Source of the DNA: Chitinophagaceae bacterium
GTDB lineage: Bacteria > Bacteroidota > Bacteroidia > Chitinophagales > Chitinophagaceae
NCBI GenBank assembly: GCA_014379785.1
Contig: JACMLD010000047.1
Span: 1 to 14,839 of the forward strand
Reading direction: 5' to 3'
Length of the DNA: 14,839 nucleotides
The notes beneath the pieces are model-generated. The model was not told the DNA's origin and searched no databases. It worked only from the letters and a program-made list of their open reading frames with translations. Both the position numbers and the translations under genes were made by a program. Numbering within the stretch: position 1 is the stretch's first letter; each line of letters begins with the position of its first letter. Positions 14,208 to 14,839 of this stretch are shown in pieces.

Positions 14208-14839
14208 TGAAGAATTTTTACCTGCTATTTACCGCCGTTTTCATTCTTACAACCCAGGTCTGGAGTCAGGGTAGTGTAAAAGGCGTGTTATCCGACACGG
14301 CTACGGCGAAGTTTGTTTCCGATGCGACGGTAACCGTTCTCGATTCAAAAGATTCATCTCTTGTGTCTTTTTCAAGAAGCAATGCCGAGGGCTTTTTCTC
14401 GATCAAAGGTTTGAGTTCGGGAAAATACCGTTTGCTTGTCACGCATATTGGATTTAGGAATCTCAATCGCGATTTTGTGATAAATGAGCATATCCCGGTT
14501 ATTGACTTTGGCAGTCTTCCTCTTCTGTCAAAATCTAATACGCTTGAAGAGGTTACGGTAGTAGCAGAAGCACCTCCGGTCACTATCCGGAATGATACCC
14601 TTGAATTCAACGCGGGCTCGTTTAAGACCAGTCAAAATGCCGTAGTAGAAGACCTGTTGAAAAAACTTCCGGGTATACAGGTGGATAAGGATGGTAAAAT
14701 CAAAGCCAATGGAGAAGAGGTCAAAAAAGTGTTGGTAGATGGGAAAGAGTTTTTTGGAAACGATCCAAAAATGGCAACAAAAAATCTTCCTTCGGATGTA
14801 GTCGACAAGGTGCAGGTGTTTGACCGAAAATCTGAGCAA
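14207..14839 (+). CDS. Second outer-membrane barrel protein, N-terminal 211 residues (3' end cut by window edge)
   Basis: From the ATG at 14207 the frame stays open for 211 codons to the last base of the window. The protein has a signal peptide (FYLLFTAVFILTTQVWSQ), a carboxypeptidase regulatory-like domain (GSVKGVLSDTATAKFVSDA, then GFFSIKGLSSGKYRLLVTHI) and the start of a plug-like domain (VEDLLKKLPGIQVDKDGKIK, KVLVDGKEFFGNDPKMATKN). It is clearly a paralogue of the protein at 10279-13197: the segments around VEDLLKKLPG, VDGKEFFG and ATKNL are nearly identical in order and spacing. The beta barrel lies beyond the window. The gene starts right after a palindrome and has phased repeats upstream, features not present before its paralogue. 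Function beyond an outer-membrane role is not visible. Confidence 0.9.
   Translation, partial: MKNFYLLFTAVFILTTQVWSQGSVKGVLSDTATAKFVSDATVTVLDSKDSSLVSFSRSNAEGFFSIKGLSSGKYRLLVTHIGFRNLNRDFVINEHIPVIDFGSLPLLSKSNTLEEVTVVAEAPPVTIRNDTLEFNAGSFKTSQNAVVEDLLKKLPGIQVDKDGKIKANGEEVKKVLVDGKEFFGNDPKMATKNLPSDVVDKVQVFDRKSEQ

Overview
The window looks like a chromosomal segment of a Bacteroidota bacterium, most probably of the Chitinophagaceae or a close relative. This rests on several kinds of evidence. The protein families fit: an IPExxxVDY-family protein, a DUF4920 lipoprotein-like secreted protein, a short 4a-hydroxytetrahydrobiopterin dehydratase, a SWIM/SNF2 helicase and outer-membrane barrels with a carboxypeptidase-like N-terminal domain. 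Several intergenic regions carry the Bacteroidota -7 promoter element TAnnTTTG instead of a sigma70 -10 box. Shine-Dalgarno sequences are largely absent. All of these assignments were made by reading the sequence, with no database search.

Layout. Positions 1-608 (minus) hold the 5' two thirds of recA, cut by the window edge. It is divergent from a secreted DUF4920 protein at 872-1345, which ends in a strong intrinsic terminator (1369-1398). Next comes a compact plus-strand operon: mnmH (tRNA 2-selenouridine synthase), selD (selenophosphate synthase, overlapping mnmH by 8 nt) and a small CBU_0592-like membrane protein 6 nt downstream. Its last gene overlaps by 4 nt, tail to tail, with a pterin carbinolamine dehydratase gene on the minus strand (3775-4014). 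An AT-rich spacer bounded by an imperfect 16-bp inverted repeat follows. Then comes a minus-strand pair, a secreted M28 metallopeptidase with a C-terminal PDZ domain (4623-6275) followed by an IPExxxVDY protein (4174-4608).

The right half is on the plus strand. It begins with a 1254-residue SWIM/SNF2 helicase (6459-10223), then a 972-residue outer-membrane beta-barrel protein with a glycine-rich insert (10279-13197). A 378-nt gap holds a bidirectional terminator-like hairpin and a possible 55-residue minus-strand gene. After it come a small secreted protein of unknown function (13576-14127) and the first 211 residues of a second barrel protein paralogous to the first (14207 to the window end).

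Functionally, mnmH and selD together form a complete minimal path from selenide to selenouridine in the tRNA wobble position; nothing in the window indicates selenocysteine use. The two barrel proteins and the small secreted protein form an envelope-related cluster. The control region of the second barrel gene is the least explained piece of DNA here: four helically phased AACCT repeats, then a -7-like box, then an 18-bp perfect palindrome that runs into the start codon. I see no CRISPR array, tRNA, rRNA, insertion sequence or recognisable defence system.
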